A stretch of DNA of 64,000 nt from Chrysogorgia sp. JL179-B06 (taxonomy: Eukaryota > Cnidaria > Anthozoa > Scleralcyonacea > Chrysogorgiidae), in contig JAYKKM010000307.1 in NCBI GenBank assembly GCA_035772405.1, positions 994,501 through 1,058,500 on the forward strand. The letters are read 5' to 3'. Below are positions 1 through 11,267 of the stretch, piece by piece. Both the position numbers and the translations under genes were made by a program. Each line of letters begins with the position of its first letter. Within the stretch, counting starts at the first letter, position 1. The notes beneath the pieces were generated by a model. The model was not told the origin of the DNA, made no database searches, and saw only the letters and a program-made list of their open reading frames with translations.

Positions 1-2454
1 GTGGAGAAGAGGGTGCGTTGCTTGGTGCATGGGATTTTTTAGCTGCAAATGCTTCTGAGGAAATGATGAACAAATTTATTGGCAAGTATAAACGAGGAAA
101 ATACATTGAAGGTGTAATAAACCAAACCATGGAGGATTTTCATCAGTCAGAAGAATCCCTTACACAAGCGGTTTTCTTTAAATATAAGAATTTCTTATCA
201 CGTAGGAAGTTTAATGTATTGTGTAAAACACAGTCATCTGTGTTTGATACTGGTAATGAAGTGTGGGTGCCTCGTAATGTTAAGTGTTTGGGTATTGACA
301 TGCAACTCTCCCTTAATCGTATATCGAATGAAAGTGTTGAGAGATTTGTCAAAACCCTAGATATTGGTTGTGTAAGTCAAATTCCAAATGTCCCAGGGGT
401 CACTAGAACAGTAACCGGGCTTGTGTTCATGATCATCGATTTGCATTTAAGACTGCCACATCTCTGTCGCCAGCTTGTGTGGTTTAATGATAATACTAAC
501 CATTTTGTTTTTCAGTTTTCGGATGACGGTGCCCCAGAAACTAGTACACTTACCATATCGATAGGAAGTTTGACATTTTGGAACTTAGGCGAAAGGGTTA
601 GGAGCAGAGAGTTCCAATATTTAATACATTGTGTTAGCCTTGGTGAGAAGCATGATGTCCTTAGTTGCTTTGCCAGCAACATACAGAGGAAATGCTATTG
701 CTTGAGTCAAGTGTTTTTACTATATGTGGTAAAGAATGCACTCTACAATTTCAACCAAGTGCTGATATGAGTTGGCAATGCTGGGCTTGTAACGAACTGA
801 ATCAGGCTGCAACATATCCTTCCCCTTATGCAAATGTACATAAGAGGAAACTATCCACAATGGGTGGCAGCATTGGTTTTGATGGCAATTTGTGGAAGCC
901 ATATGTAAGCGAAGATCGGGAAAAGCATTTAGATATGTTGAACGTTTACCTGGATACCTTGTCAAAGGGAGTAAGTGAAAGGGCACGCCATGAAAAGAAA
1001 CTTGAATTCATGGCTACCCATGGGATTCGTCAGCTTGGAAAACCAAGGATTGGTATTTTTGCTGACAGAGTTAAGCCAGACCCATTGCATTGTGAAATCA
1101 ATGCCTGGCAGCATATTTTAGATTTGCTGTACCATCAGTCTGTGCAGAATGGTATCTTTCATGTGTTTGTCAAAACATTATCTGCACCTGCTGGTTTAGA
1201 AACTGAGGCTGCTGAAGGTATCAACCAAGTTGAAACTAACTCTGTGACTTGCACTGCTGGTGATCCAGAGTTGAATATATCAGGCACTATTACCAATGGA
1301 AAAGTGCATCTGAATGCAGAACAGCTTGTTCTGAAGGTTGTGTTAATGTTGGTGAGGGTGAAAATAATATTTCACCTGGAATCCAGAGACAATTCTCTCT
1401 GCTAGAACTGCAAAGGTCTCCTGCTTCTGAAAATATGAGCAATGCTCTGAAAAATGTAGCAATTGCTTCATCTTGTAATACTCCAGTTTTTGGATGTGGT
1501 CTGGCCTATCTTGCAGGCAAGATAGAAGAGCATTACAAAGATGAAACAAAACGATTTAACAAACTTGCCATTCGACTCATTGGTGACCAGGCAATAACCC
1601 TTGCACGGCATGGTTATAAGCTTGTTGACTGCTTGAAGACAGCAGAGGAAACTGAAGGGGAAATGTTAAAGCGGCTAGCTCTTGGTAAGGCAGTAGAATA
1701 TTTAAGGAACGCTGGTGGGCTTTTTAACAAAATACATGTTAATAGCTCAGGTGAAATTGATCAGCTGGAGGAATTCTGTCAATTATATTTCAATCTTTTA
1801 GCTCTTTTCTTTCCTTTTAGTGTGACTGTATCTGTCTGGACAGTAGCATATGCCATACCATATCATGCAAGGAAATTATACAATGAGTATAAGATTGGTT
1901 TTGGCATATTGTCCTTACAAGCAAAAGAATCAAAACATGCTGGACTAAAGGGTGAACTCTCACTCACAAATAGGTCAAATGAAAGCACCAGTGGTGGAAA
2001 GTGGTGGCAGGTAATGAGGTCTGATTATATCAGGTCTTTTTATCTTCCTGAGCACCAACATTCTCCACCTTCCTACACATCACATTTCAAGTCACGCACT
2101 CCTCCTCATTGCAACTTGTCAACATATTGTGATTGCGGAAGAAAGAAGGAAATTGATAATGTGATGTATGTGCTAAAAGCTCAATTGTTTTGGATTGTGC
2201 ACAGCAACAAAAGTTATCACCAGTTGTCGTGGCAATACTCAAGCCAATTATTTGCAGATGATGCTGGGTTGAAAGTTCATTTTGATACAATGCATGGAGC
2301 TATATCATCTAACTCACTTGGTGATAAGTCTGTTTCAAAATCTATGTCGGTTGAAGAACTTAAGAAGGTATTGCGGGTTAAAGGTCTTTCTACTTCTGGT
2401 AGGAAAGATATACTTGTTCGACGTCTAGAAGGTGCATTGGCTGGGGATTCATAA
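1..2454 (+). pseudogene. SAP-domain protein of a repetitive invertebrate gene family, frameshifted
   Basis: The reading frame is already open at the left edge, so the 5' end is missing. Three consecutive pieces in three different frames (about 3-690, 670-1340, 1300-2454) read as one protein. I recognise the family only as a multi-copy, transposon-like protein of cnidarians and other invertebrates. Visible landmarks are QLGKPRIGIFADR and CEINAWQHILDL in the middle piece, and GILSLQAKESKHAGLKGEL plus a C-terminal SAP DNA-binding motif (about the last 35 residues, VEELKKVLRVKGLSTSGRKD) in the third. The two frame changes, near 670-700 and in a Ser/Asn-rich linker at about 1290-1400, show no good splice sites, so I read it as a decayed copy. 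Function is unknown; a role in element mobility is inference from copy number and the SAP domain. Confidence 0.6.
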
Positions 2455-3354
2455 GAAAATCTGATGATCTGTAATTCTGTATTTTGACAATTATTTGATT
2501 AAATTGTATACAGTATACTGTAGGCTTTAGTTGCAAGATGATATTTAAATGCCAAAAAGGTATATTTATGTGCTGTACTACAGGTAGCACAATTTTGGGG
2601 TTAAATTTTTGATAGAAAATTTGATTTGTTACAAATTTGTTCTGTAAAGGGGCAGATATTTATTACATTTATAGCATTGCTATAATTTACTATTTTTCAA
2701 CAAGAGAATATGATTGAATAATTGTCAAATGTTAGTATCGTCATTGCATCCTCACATTAAAATATTTTTTTAATTACTGTACTGGAAATGTGGCATCTTA
2801 AAAACAGATCACCTTTGTATCATGAACACCAAAGTACTCAACTGTACTATATTGACATTAAATTGGTAATTTGCTAAATTAATGTCCAACAATACTGTAT
2901 CTCCAAAAAAGCAATGATTAATAAATGTCTGGTAAAGGGCACAATTTTTACTATTTACAATCCTAAACATGTATATAATATTGTATTAACTAGGATACAA
3001 ATGCATGTACCAACATATCATAGATGTATATCATACAGTGGTTGTGTTTGGTAATAATAAAATCAGTCACATATTTAAATCTGGATCCCAAAACAATTTA
3101 GCAATATCGGTGAATGCACATAATCAAAATTCTATAGTTAATACAAAATTAATACTAAAATTTTTGCATTTCACCAGAAGGAATGATTTCACCATTTTAC
3201 AGTGAAATCAGGGCATATGTGTAAAAAGTAACACTTATGTTAATTTGTCCATTCACCAGTAAAGTAAAAGCATTTATTTTTGGTTCCATATTAATGATTA
3301 TGCATGAATTATCTTTGACAATGAAATGGATAATATTGGATATACACTGTGTAA

Positions 3355-3512
3355 TACAGTAAAAAACCCGCTAACAAGAACCGACCATTATTAAGAACCG
3401 CAGGCTGAAATTAACAATTTGTTTATATAAGAACATATAAGAATATACGGTAAGAACCTATCCCAGGCTGATTGGGTAAAATGTAGATTCTTGTTAGCGG
3501 GTTTTTACTGTA
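3355..3512. mobile_element. MITE copy 1, TA-flanked, TIR starting CAGTAAAAACCCGC
   Basis: This is a 158-bp non-coding element bounded by TA dinucleotides. Its ends are inverted repeats: left CAGTAAAAAACCCGCTAACA, right the complement ending in GCGGGTTTTTACTG. A second copy in opposite orientation lies at 9992-10143. The CAGT start and TA target site fit a Tc1/mariner-derived MITE. It cannot encode its own transposase. Confidence 0.85.
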
Positions 3513-3570
3513 ATCCCCCTCCTCCCAAGTACATGTAGTTACATTATATTTTTATTACAAATGTGACTAA

Positions 3571-3720
3571 GGGGCTGTTTACATGAGCCTGCCAGGGTAA
3601 TTTGTCCACTAGAATGACATTGGAAAGTTTAATTTGCTCAGTTTTGCTGTGAGGAACTGTCACGGCATGGCTAGATTTTCATGACTCAACTCAGCTAACC
3701 AGGCGCATGTAAACAGACCC
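3571..3720. mobile_element. MITE with TAA target duplication, Harbinger-like ends
   Basis: A 150-bp segment has imperfect terminal inverted repeats: GGGGCTGTTTACATGAGCCT at the left and, read on the minus strand, GGGTCTGTTTACATGCGCCT at the right. It is flanked on both sides by TAA (3568-3570 and 3721-3723). The three-base TWA duplication and G-rich ends suggest a PIF/Harbinger-derived MITE. No coding capacity is seen. Confidence 0.7.
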
Positions 3721-4117
3721 TAACAAATAATATATTTTTACATGTAGGTAATTAAATCAATTTTTTCTAATCTCCAAAACAAAAGTTGTAAATGTAATCC
3801 ATACAATGGCTGTTCCCATCAATGTTAGGTCCAAGGAGACAAATCAGGCATGATAAATTAATATGATAAATTAATCGACTTCAATTTAGCAAAATTTGAT
3901 TATGATAAGCGAGGATGAGGGTAATTTATTATTGTTTACTATATGCAGTACAATAAAGGTAATTTTGATCAAAATCTGCCTGACCTTCTCCTTTGTATAT
4001 AAAATAAATAATCTATTTGTTCATGACAGCTTGAAGACGCGAATCAATGGCAAAATCGTTTCTGTCATACCTCTGCACATAAAAAGTAAATGTCAACTTT
4101 TCCTGTTTGGTGTTGTA

Positions 4118-4182
4118 TTCCAAACCCTAACCCCAACCGTAACTCTAATCCTAACGATAACCCTAACAATAACCGTAAAATA
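4118..4182 (+). repeat. degenerate interstitial CCCTAA-type repeat
   Basis: About ten imperfect units of the CCCTAA kind (ccctaa, ccccaa, ccgtaa, tcctaa, cgataa) run in tandem. This is a short decayed telomere-like or simple repeat, not a telomere. Confidence 0.6.
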
Positions 4183-4213
4183 CGGTGGGAGACTATATGT
4201 ATTGTTACCATGA

Positions 4214-5690
4214 AGTATATCCCAACTTGATGAACTAAAACAGTTCGTCAAACATATTTTGAAAGACGAAGCTGAAGGAAAATGGAAATCTCCCAGTGGT
4301 CAAGTTAAGTCTTTTCGTACTAATAACATCACTATTACATGGTACTCGCATAAAAAGACGTTGATGTTTCAAGGTCAATCTGGTGTTGCTTTAAACGAAC
4401 AAATGATTAATTTGCTCAAGACAGAAGAAGCTGTGCCAAACGACAATGATGGCGACAGTGCTCTCAGTCTAGAAGAACCCAAACCAGACAACAATAGCCA
4501 CATAGTTCTAAAAGAAGCAGTGCTGGACGACAATAGCGGCCATATTACTCTAGAAAAAACCGGCTCAGAACAAAATAGACTATTCCCTTCGACAAATATT
4601 TCATTAGAAGAAGCCGTGCCAGAAGTCAATAGCCATATTGTTTCCGAAGCCAAAGACTCGAGTGCCGGCAAAGATCATACAATGTCTTCATTAAATCCGA
4701 GTCATACCAGTTCTGATTGTAGACGTCTGTCTACTGAAATGGCTGAGGTCAAGTTTGATATCGAAGTTCTAAGAGTAACGATGAATAAATATTTATATTC
4801 ATCTAAACCTATAAACGCAGGGACAGCGACTACAGTGAAAGAAGACATCGGCACACAAACTTCTGCCGACGCAGAAAAAATGGTGAGATCGGCTGACGAA
4901 CAGAATAACGAAATAAACAATCTCAAGGACATTGTCAATTCCTTAATTGATGAAATTACTAAAGTTAAATACGAACGCGATTCCCTACAATTGGCTTTAA
5001 AGATAATCATGAATGAGAAAGATGTAAATTTTAATAACCATGCATGTGTGACCACGGAACAAATATCTCCAGAGATTTGGGAAAAACCCAAGAATGCAAT
5101 TAAAAAGAAAAACTTGTCTAATGATAATGAGGAAGAAAACGTTTCTGAATATCAAAAGCAAAATAGATTTGCCGTTTTAGAAGTAGAAGACATCGATTCA
5201 ACGAAAGAAATTACGCAACCCTGCCAGCGAACTGATAAAGATGAAGAGCCTGGTGCTGAAGACGAACACAGCCTCAAGTACAAGAAACGCATTCAATGAT
5301 CAGATTGCTAGCTATAGATCAACACACAAATCTAGACACGAAAGGGTATTATTGGTAGGAGACTCTATGACTAAACATATCCAGACAAATAAAATCGAAA
5401 GGGCTTATCGTGGAAAGGCTGATTGCCAATCCTATGGTGGAGCGACAGTGAATGACTTGAAGAATAAGATTAAAACGAAGAAACTTGACAGCAATGGATT
5501 AACACAATAGTTGTACACGTCGGTACAAATGACTTGGTAAATGAAGATGCCGCAACCATATCAAACAGATTGGAAAGCCTTATCCAAGACGTAAAGCCCC
5601 ACTCAAACACAATAGCGATATCTAGTGTGATTGAGCGGGATGACGGGAAAGTACCAGAGGGTAGAATTTCGACATTCAATTAGCTTAACA
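4214..5690 (+). pseudogene. non-LTR retrotransposon ORF1 with SGNH/GDSL-esterase-like domain, frameshifted
   Basis: The open frame begins right after a stop at 4211-4213 and carries a short N-terminal domain (ELKQFVKHILKDE, ITITWYSHKKTLMFQG), then a long acidic Ser/Glu-rich linker with imperfect repeats of EEAVP..NSHIV, a coiled-coil-like stretch (about 4860-5010) and a C-terminal SGNH-like esterase domain. The esterase part changes frame at about 5270 and 5500: VLLVGDSMTKH (block I, GDS) at about 5347, then VVHVGTNDLVN (GTND) at about 5512. Proteins of this layout are ORF1 products of CR1/L2-like LINEs or related invertebrate families. No reverse transcriptase follows, so this is an isolated, broken copy. 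Which LINE clade it belongs to is not determined. Confidence 0.6.
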
Positions 5691-5959
5691 AAGAACTGTG
5701 CACTAAACTAGATGTACATAAACATAGAACATACATAAATTTTTATGTATTTTATATATTTATAATGGTTTTCTAAAACCTTGCCACTGTTTTCGTCACA
5801 CCTAATGCACATCGACCACTTGTTTTTATCGATTTGGCTGGGGGTGTTGTCCCAAAAATGAGACCGACCCATCACTGATACGTAAACCCGACCTCATTCC
5901 CAATCCCAAAGCTTGATGGATTCTGTCGTCTCCGAAAATATTTAGTCGGTCTCGCTTAT

Positions 5960-6152
5960 GCCTGGTTTCCATTTGGTCGCCACGGTCGCAACGGTGTCAT
6001 AGTGGACGATGTAATAGAGTGTCCTGCAGCTATATATCTGCAATCAGTAAAGACTGCTACATACAGCAGACAAAAGACAAGATCGATAGACACACTATTA
6101 CATCGACCACCATGACATTGTTGCGATCTTGGCGACCAAATGGAAACCAGGC
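5960..6152. mobile_element. foldback MITE (CCTGGTTTCCATTTGGTCGC ends)
   Basis: A 193-bp hairpin has inverted arms of roughly 60 bp: the left arm starts GCCTGGTTTCCATTTGGTCG and the right arm is its near-perfect complement ending CCAAATGGAAACCAGGC. The arms meet around a short centre with AT-rich sequence. The host sequence around it (5700-5959 and 6153-6290) contains nothing else I can support. Confidence 0.8.
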
Positions 6153-6293
6153 TTTAGCATCGCATGTAATTAAACAATGCATAATTTTGAGACCGAATGG
6201 ACCATTTCTCTGGGGGTGGATCACTCCCCACATTTATGCCCGTGGTTTTTAATGACTATCAGGATATACATCTAGAAAACGAAATAAAATTAC

Positions 6294-6804
6294 CTGATAA
6301 ATTCCAAGTTTTGCAAATCCATTTCTTAGATGAAGAATACACGGCTGTGGTGATGTCTTGTCAAAAATTTGTTCCATTAGCTCTTGATTAAGAAACATTG
6401 GGTTGTCCCATTCTGGACAATGCTGAGACCTAGAAATTAAATCAAACATTTCCAGCACAAAAAGTTTGTAAAAGTATAATGTGTATGTGACATGAAATAT
6501 TGCTTCATTTGAAAGAGCATCAAACAGTAGGTCGAAATGTTGTTTACCGCTCCTTGATATTTTCTAGTTCCACTGCCAGAACCTGTGCAGGCTTTTTAAA
6601 ATTCCCAGCACTCAAAGCTTTTGATTTCAGGTGGTGTGGGATATCAGACAGTGTACAATGCTGTACTTCTGTCGTTTCTGGTAATGGTGATACTGCAGAT
6701 GCCACTAATGTTGGTGATAGCATTGCCAATGGTGGTAGTGGTGGTGGTGATGATGGGAGTGGTGTTGCTACTTTAGGATCATCAACATGGACAACTGTTT
6801 GTAC
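6294..6804 (-). CDS. two consecutive exons of an unidentified gene
   Basis: Exon 6804-6548 is preceded by a pyrimidine-rich acceptor ending TTCAG and ends at CG followed by GTAAAC; exon 6429-6294 follows acceptor TTTAATTTCTAG and ends CAG before GTAATT. The phases fit (2 bases plus 1), joining ...ENIKER to SQHCPEWDNP. The first exon encodes a Pro/Ser-rich linker (PLPSSPPPLPPL) then a helix-rich stretch; the second encodes ELMEQIFDKTSPQPCILHLR and FAKLGIYQ. Agreement of two splice sites with open frames argues for a real or recently real gene. I do not recognise the family. Neighbouring exons were not located, and the gene may be a host gene or an intron-bearing transposase. Confidence 0.45.
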
Positions 6805-6849
6805 CTGAACAAAAAACAAGTACAAAATAACAATAAATATTTTAAGTGT

Positions 6850-8610
6850 CATACTGTAAAACAGTTAATGTCTGCAATACTATTGCATACATATTTTATT
6901 TACTGTTGATCGCTAAAACATTTTCCAAGTATTAAAAATACCCATAGAAGTGCTGTGGGCTGATCTTAGTTTGGCAAATTCACTTTGAATTCTGCTTACA
7001 GCTATAAATACGAGGAACAATGTGTTATTTATTAATTAAGTCAGGGGTGGTCGCTACATCTCGTATTGTACATCTCAAATGTGGCACGAAACAAACCAAA
7101 ATGTTCAACTGCTGCTCCACCACACAAGTATATATAGTATCATACACGTGGATTTTCGTATCCACATACATGGATTTTCCACATAGAAAAACACATTAGG
7201 CAGGGACACTGGGGAAAAGGGTTAGGATTAGGTATACACCAATGTAGACTGTTTCCAAGGGCAAGGTTTCCTTGACAAGTTAACTTGATATATAAGTTTT
7301 ATTGGGTAACCCAATCCTCCTTTAATAATCCACAGCTTTCAAACCCAACCCTTCCCACCCTGTTTTTTAAAAATTAAATAATCGCTTCCATGTTAGGATA
7401 GCTTAAACAATAAAGAAATACCATTTGGTAAAATGTCAGCTGGATTTATCATCCATTAAGTTTTTATTCTGATAATTTCATCGTACTTTAATCGACATTC
7501 TCCTTCATGTCGTTTAATTTCGTAGTGAATCGTGTTGGAAAGTTTAAATCATTTTGCATTTTTCAAGCCTCAAAACTTTCCTGACATGGTTTAAATACGA
7601 ATTTAACAGATTATTTTTTACACAAGAATATGCACAATTTATTATATTCGCTTGTGCAACGAAATAGGACATAAAGGGAAGCTGCCAATAAAGGCACGTT
7701 TATGCCTGCTACTTTATGTCAAAATTGTATTGTGCCCTTTCTGTCGACCATCCCTGCATAAATGAACGTCATAATTCTTTAATGTTTTTACAATCTTTTT
7801 TGTAACATGGCATACGAACTTGTCTATTTGCTCTCGTTCTATACTTAGCTTTGTTTCGAATCTCGCAACTTTCAATAACAACCGCATGTTTAAACGAGTA
7901 TCCCGAAATTTGTTAATTGACAATTCCATCGTACCCTCGACAATATATTTTTTTAACTTAAAATCTTATGTGAAAAATATGTTAAAACTAACATTTAACA
8001 GCTTTGAGGAACATCCTCCTTAATATCATGGAATTTCGCAGTAACTTAACCTAAAAGTTAGTACGTTTCTGTATTTTACGAGCCGGTTGGCAACTTTAAA
8101 ACATTCCGGACATTAATTTGCAACTGCAAATTTAACATAATTATTGAATACAAACAACCACGTGCATAGTGTTTAATCTATGCAACAAACGTGGCAAGAA
8201 ATAATGGACCTGAAGGGCAACTATAACTGTACTTTGAGATGAGTACTTTGAGATGAGCCTAGCTAAACATACCAATTACTGTAGCGAAAAATGCGTTCTT
8301 AATGTCAGAATTGCATTGGGTCCTTTCTGTCTATTATTTCCCTCCACAATGAATAATTCTTTAAATTTATTAAAGTTTTTAGATAAAACAGCAGACATGC
8401 AAGGCGGAGGCGAAAGGATACCTGAACTAGTTTTTACGATTGCTCTCTACTTCGGTTTGTTTAACGTCTCGCAACTGGCAATAGCTGCATGGTTGAAATG
8501 ACCAGTTCGAAATTTCGAAATTCTTCATAATACCATCGTGCCATTCATGTCTACTGTTACAACAACAAATATTTTTGGTTTAAAATATTTTCAATTGTTT
8601 TTAAATGTTA
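6850..8610. repeat. diverged tandem duplication (about 7640-8010 and 8190-8570) in non-coding spacer
   Basis: Blocks match in the same order: tgtcaaaattgtattgtgcc / tgtcagaattgcattgggtc, then CATAATTCTTTAATG / GAATAATTCTTTAAAT, TCTCGCAACTTTCAATAAC / TCTCGCAACTGGCAATAGC, and CCATCGTACCCTCGA / CCATCGTGCCATTCA. Spacing is about 550-600 bases. On the minus strand both copies keep a similar peptide (RQKGHNTILT versus RQKGPNAILT), so a small exon or decayed gene may have been duplicated. No intact gene is seen; 6850-7630 holds nothing I can identify. Confidence 0.4.
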
Positions 8611-8619
8611 TTAAGATCT

Positions 8620-9191
8620 ACTCTTTCGTAGATTTTTTGTTTTTCTTAGATTTATGTTTCTTCACTTTAACTTGCGATGTTACTGCTGGTGGTGCTGGTG
8701 AACTTTGTTTCTCCTCGTCGTCGGAAGACAGCAGGTCTGCCAGCAGTTTTCTTTTCGAGGGCATGCATGATGAGGAATTGGTGGTCGACTCTCATCCTCG
8801 CTGTAGACAGTGGTTAATAATGTCTTGACGTCGTCTTGCGACGGCACTTACTCATTTCTATTGTTTAATCTATCTAAACTTTCGAGCAATGGTTTTAGTT
8901 GCTGTGCCTTCTCGCCCACGATCTTGTCAGCAAACGAACCTTTTCCCCATCCAAAAACTTTAAATTTTCGACCAATGTCGACGAAAATTCGCTCATAGCG
9001 ATTTTCGGGCGAGTTAACCACTCGCAACACTGCGGGTTTAGGCGACGGAAGGTGGTTTCTTCGTCAGGTGCTTGGTCTGCCAAACCATATGGTCTCAAAT
9101 TATTATTTGGGAAGTGGCAGAAGAAATTAATGCCCCTAGCAGCCATGGGTGCTTGCGAAGTACCGGTAGTGCTCTTCTTATGTTTGTACAT
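8620..9191 (-). pseudogene. decayed small gene, charged Ser/Lys-rich C-terminus, unrecognised
   Basis: On the minus strand an ATG at about 9153 opens MAARGINFFCHFPNNNLRPY, then GLADQAPDEETTFRR. A frame change at about 9045 leads to KPAVLRVVNSPENRYERIF and FVDIGRKFKVFGWGKGSF. After an in-frame stop at 8848-8850 the same frame goes on through VPSQDDVKTLLTTVYSEDE, and a last shift gives the acidic/basic tail LLSSDDEEKQSSPAPPAV ending KVKKHKSKKNKKSTKE. The pieces look like one protein of about 190 residues. It lies on the same strand just downstream of the PIF1-like helicase, so both may come from one element. I do not recognise the protein. Confidence 0.4.
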
Positions 9192-9493
9192 CTACCGGAA
9201 AAAAATATGTGTAATAGTCAGTATAGGAAACTCAAATTTACTAGTTAAAATAGTCGTACAGCGTTCGTGCAGCAATTATCGTGGAATTTCAGGTTTGGTC
9301 GCTATTCGCAGGTCACCGTCAATTAAATTAATTGTTATATTTTGTTAATAATTACATATATGCTAAGAATTTATATATAGGAATTATTACTAATAATTCA
9401 TATATATTTATAATTAATAATTGTCGTTATTTTAATAAATCCCTAATAATTTGGTCTTGATTGCTACTTTATAGATGTCGATTGGCAACGTGA

Positions 9494-10680
9494 TCATAAC
9501 GATACAATTTGGCGAACAGCTCGAAAATATCCCGGTTTCAAAAATGTGAAAAAGTAAATATCTTGTCTGCATTTAACATGCGTAACCAGTACCCGCCGGA
9601 ATGGCGTCGATGTCAAACCACAGAACCGCTTTGCGCAATGTTTGCCCCTGCGCCTTGCACATAGTTGTTGCATACGCAATGCGTAACGGATAAAATACGC
9701 TGCTACCCCCATCATTTATCTGGACAGTAACAGGATAAATCGGAACAAGAGTATTGTTGGCAAACTTCAGATGAATTGTGTGGTTTTGCACGCGTTCAAC
9801 GATGCCCGTTGACGATGCCGTTTCTTTTGTCCCTGTTCTGCGTTACAATAACTCGCATGCCGGCATAAATAGGTGTTGGTTCACGTTCGCAGTCTAGCTG
9901 TGCAACAGCTAAAGGTGTTGCGTTATGAAACAACTTTGTCGCCATCAGATCGTTGACGGTGTCTGCGGCGCGTGTGGTGTAAGGCTCGCAGTACAGTAAA
10001 AACCCGCTAACAAGAACCTACATTTTACCCAATCAGCCTGGGATAGGTTCTTATATTCTTATATGTTCTTATATAAACACATTCTTAATTTCAGCCTGCG
10101 GTTCTTAATAATGGTAGGTTCTTGTTAGCGGGTTTTTACTGTATGTCGTCTTTGGTGGCTTGACCGCTGGTCGAGATGACGCAACCGTCCTGAAGCTGTT
10201 GCTCGGGTGTCCAATATCTGGTGTGATCCAGAAAGGCAAGATAATGGTAGGTCGAAGAAATAAAATTCTGCTTCGTCATCGGGCTGGAAACATTCACCGT
10301 CTTCGTACCTACTTTAGAGAATGGTTGTTGCTGTGCCGGATCACCACAAACAAGTAGGATCTGTCTAAACAGCAACTTGTTAGTGGTGGATAATACGTGA
10401 TCGAAAATGTTCTCTGCTAACATGGACGCTTCGTCGATAACGACGACATTGTACCATGAGATTTCCCAGTTGATACGTGGGCTATCTTCTGGAGTGACCG
10501 GATAGCAAAACGACGAGTGAACAGTGTCGCAAGTGACAAAGTCGGGAAATCGTCTAGAAATAGAAAGAATGAGGTTTGCAATGGAAGCAGAAAAAATGAA
10601 ACACGGTGGTCGGTTGCTAAGGCTTTTCCTCCCGGAAGCGCGGGCTCAAAATCGGTAAGTGGTATTCCGCCGTAATAAAC
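9494..10680 (-). pseudogene. PIF1-type SF1 DNA helicase, split by a MITE and frameshifted
   Basis: Reading on the minus strand from about 10620: FPDFVTCDTVHSSFCYPV, then Walker B VVVIDEASML (about 10421-10450), ENIFDHVLSTT, and motif III-like ILLVCGDPAQQQPF. The frame stops where a MITE (9992-10143) is inserted, then resumes CEPYTTRAADTVNDLMATKL and PIYAGMRVIVTQNRDKRNG. After a shift it gives YPLRIAYATTMCKAQGQTL (motif V region) and, after another shift at about 9590, VTHVKCRQDIYFFTFLKPG, matching the VALSRV end of PIF1/RecD2 helicases. The Walker A region upstream of 10620 is not convincing. Such helicases occur as host PIF1, in Helitrons and in large DNA viruses or elements; the carrier is not identified. 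Confidence 0.7.
9992..10143. mobile_element. MITE copy 2 inserted in the helicase pseudogene
   Basis: This is a 152-bp copy of the element at 3355-3512, in opposite orientation, with TA at both ends and the same terminal inverted repeat CAGTAAAAACCCGCTAACAA. It interrupts the PIF1-like reading frame between ...QATKDD and CEPYTT, showing that it arrived after or during decay of that gene. Confidence 0.88.
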
Positions 10681-10706
10681 AATTTCCCTCCAAAATATAA
10701 ATCAAA

Positions 10707-11096
10707 ATGGTCGAGCCGAAAGAGCTATTAGTGAAACTGAATTTGGGTTCTTCTGGTGAAGATACAGAAAGGTCCGAACAGTTTTGGAACCACAGTTCCG
10801 TAGAGATGAAATTTTCTGTGGAGAAAATTTGGTTAGACGCGGTTTGGAAGTCCGAGAAGAAGCCAAACTATGGGATGCAAGATCTCGATGCGATTTTCGA
10901 AGAGCGCGCATCTAACAAGCTTGAGCTTTGTGGTCCTCTGATCGATAGCTATTTACAAGAAATAGGCAGAGGCATGTTGTCGAAGCTGGGAAGATCGAGG
11001 AACACCGGTCTAATGCCTCCGATAAAGCTGCTTGTGCCGTACGGTAGTAGTAATATATGTGTATATATATATACATGTGTAAGGGATTGGCACTAG
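10707..11096 (+). CDS. possible exon or ORF remnant, unrecognised
   Basis: The ATG has a favourable context (AAAATGG) and opens MVEPKELLVKLNLGSSGEDT. The next 100 residues are charged and helical (FSVEKIWLDAVWKSEKK, DLDAIFEERASNKLELCGPL) before running into a TA repeat and the start of a foldback element at 11074, so the true 3' end is lost or spliced. It diverges from the helicase pseudogene with its start under 100 bases from the helicase N-terminal region, so it could be another gene of the same element. No family is recognised. Confidence 0.25.
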   Translation: MVEPKELLVKLNLGSSGEDTERSEQFWNHSSVEMKFSVEKIWLDAVWKSEKKPNYGMQDLDAIFEERASNKLELCGPLIDSYLQEIGRGMLSKLGRSRNTGLMPPIKLLVPYGSSNICVYIYTCVRDWH

Positions 11097-11267
11097 CTCT
11101 TAACCAATCAGATTGCAGGAAACATTTGAATTGACCAATCAGAGAAAAGGGTATCGCATTATTTCCAGGGAGGTGTCCCAAAATAACCAGGAGGGGAAGT
11201 CAATTTAAATGAAACTTATATTGCAATCTGATCAGTTTGAGAGCGAAGTGCCAATCCCTTACACATG
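11074..11267. mobile_element. foldback MITE with 20-bp perfect terminal inverted repeats
   Basis: CATGTGTAAGGGATTGGCAC at 11074-11093 is exactly complementary to 11248-11267. The interior carries two CCAATCAGA motifs (11103-11112 region and about 11137) and no gene. Confidence 0.75.

Larger units (their letters stand above)
2455..4213. other. non-coding AT-rich spacer with MITEs
   Basis: Apart from the two MITEs and the CCCTAA-like tract listed separately, no coding region is supported here. The short open frames at 3005-3205 and 3896-4213 have no recognisable motif and the second runs through the simple repeat, so they are treated as chance. Confidence 0.6.

Noticed and set aside
4118..4182. 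true telomere
   Set aside because: Only about 65 bases of imperfect CCCTAA-like units in the middle of other sequence.
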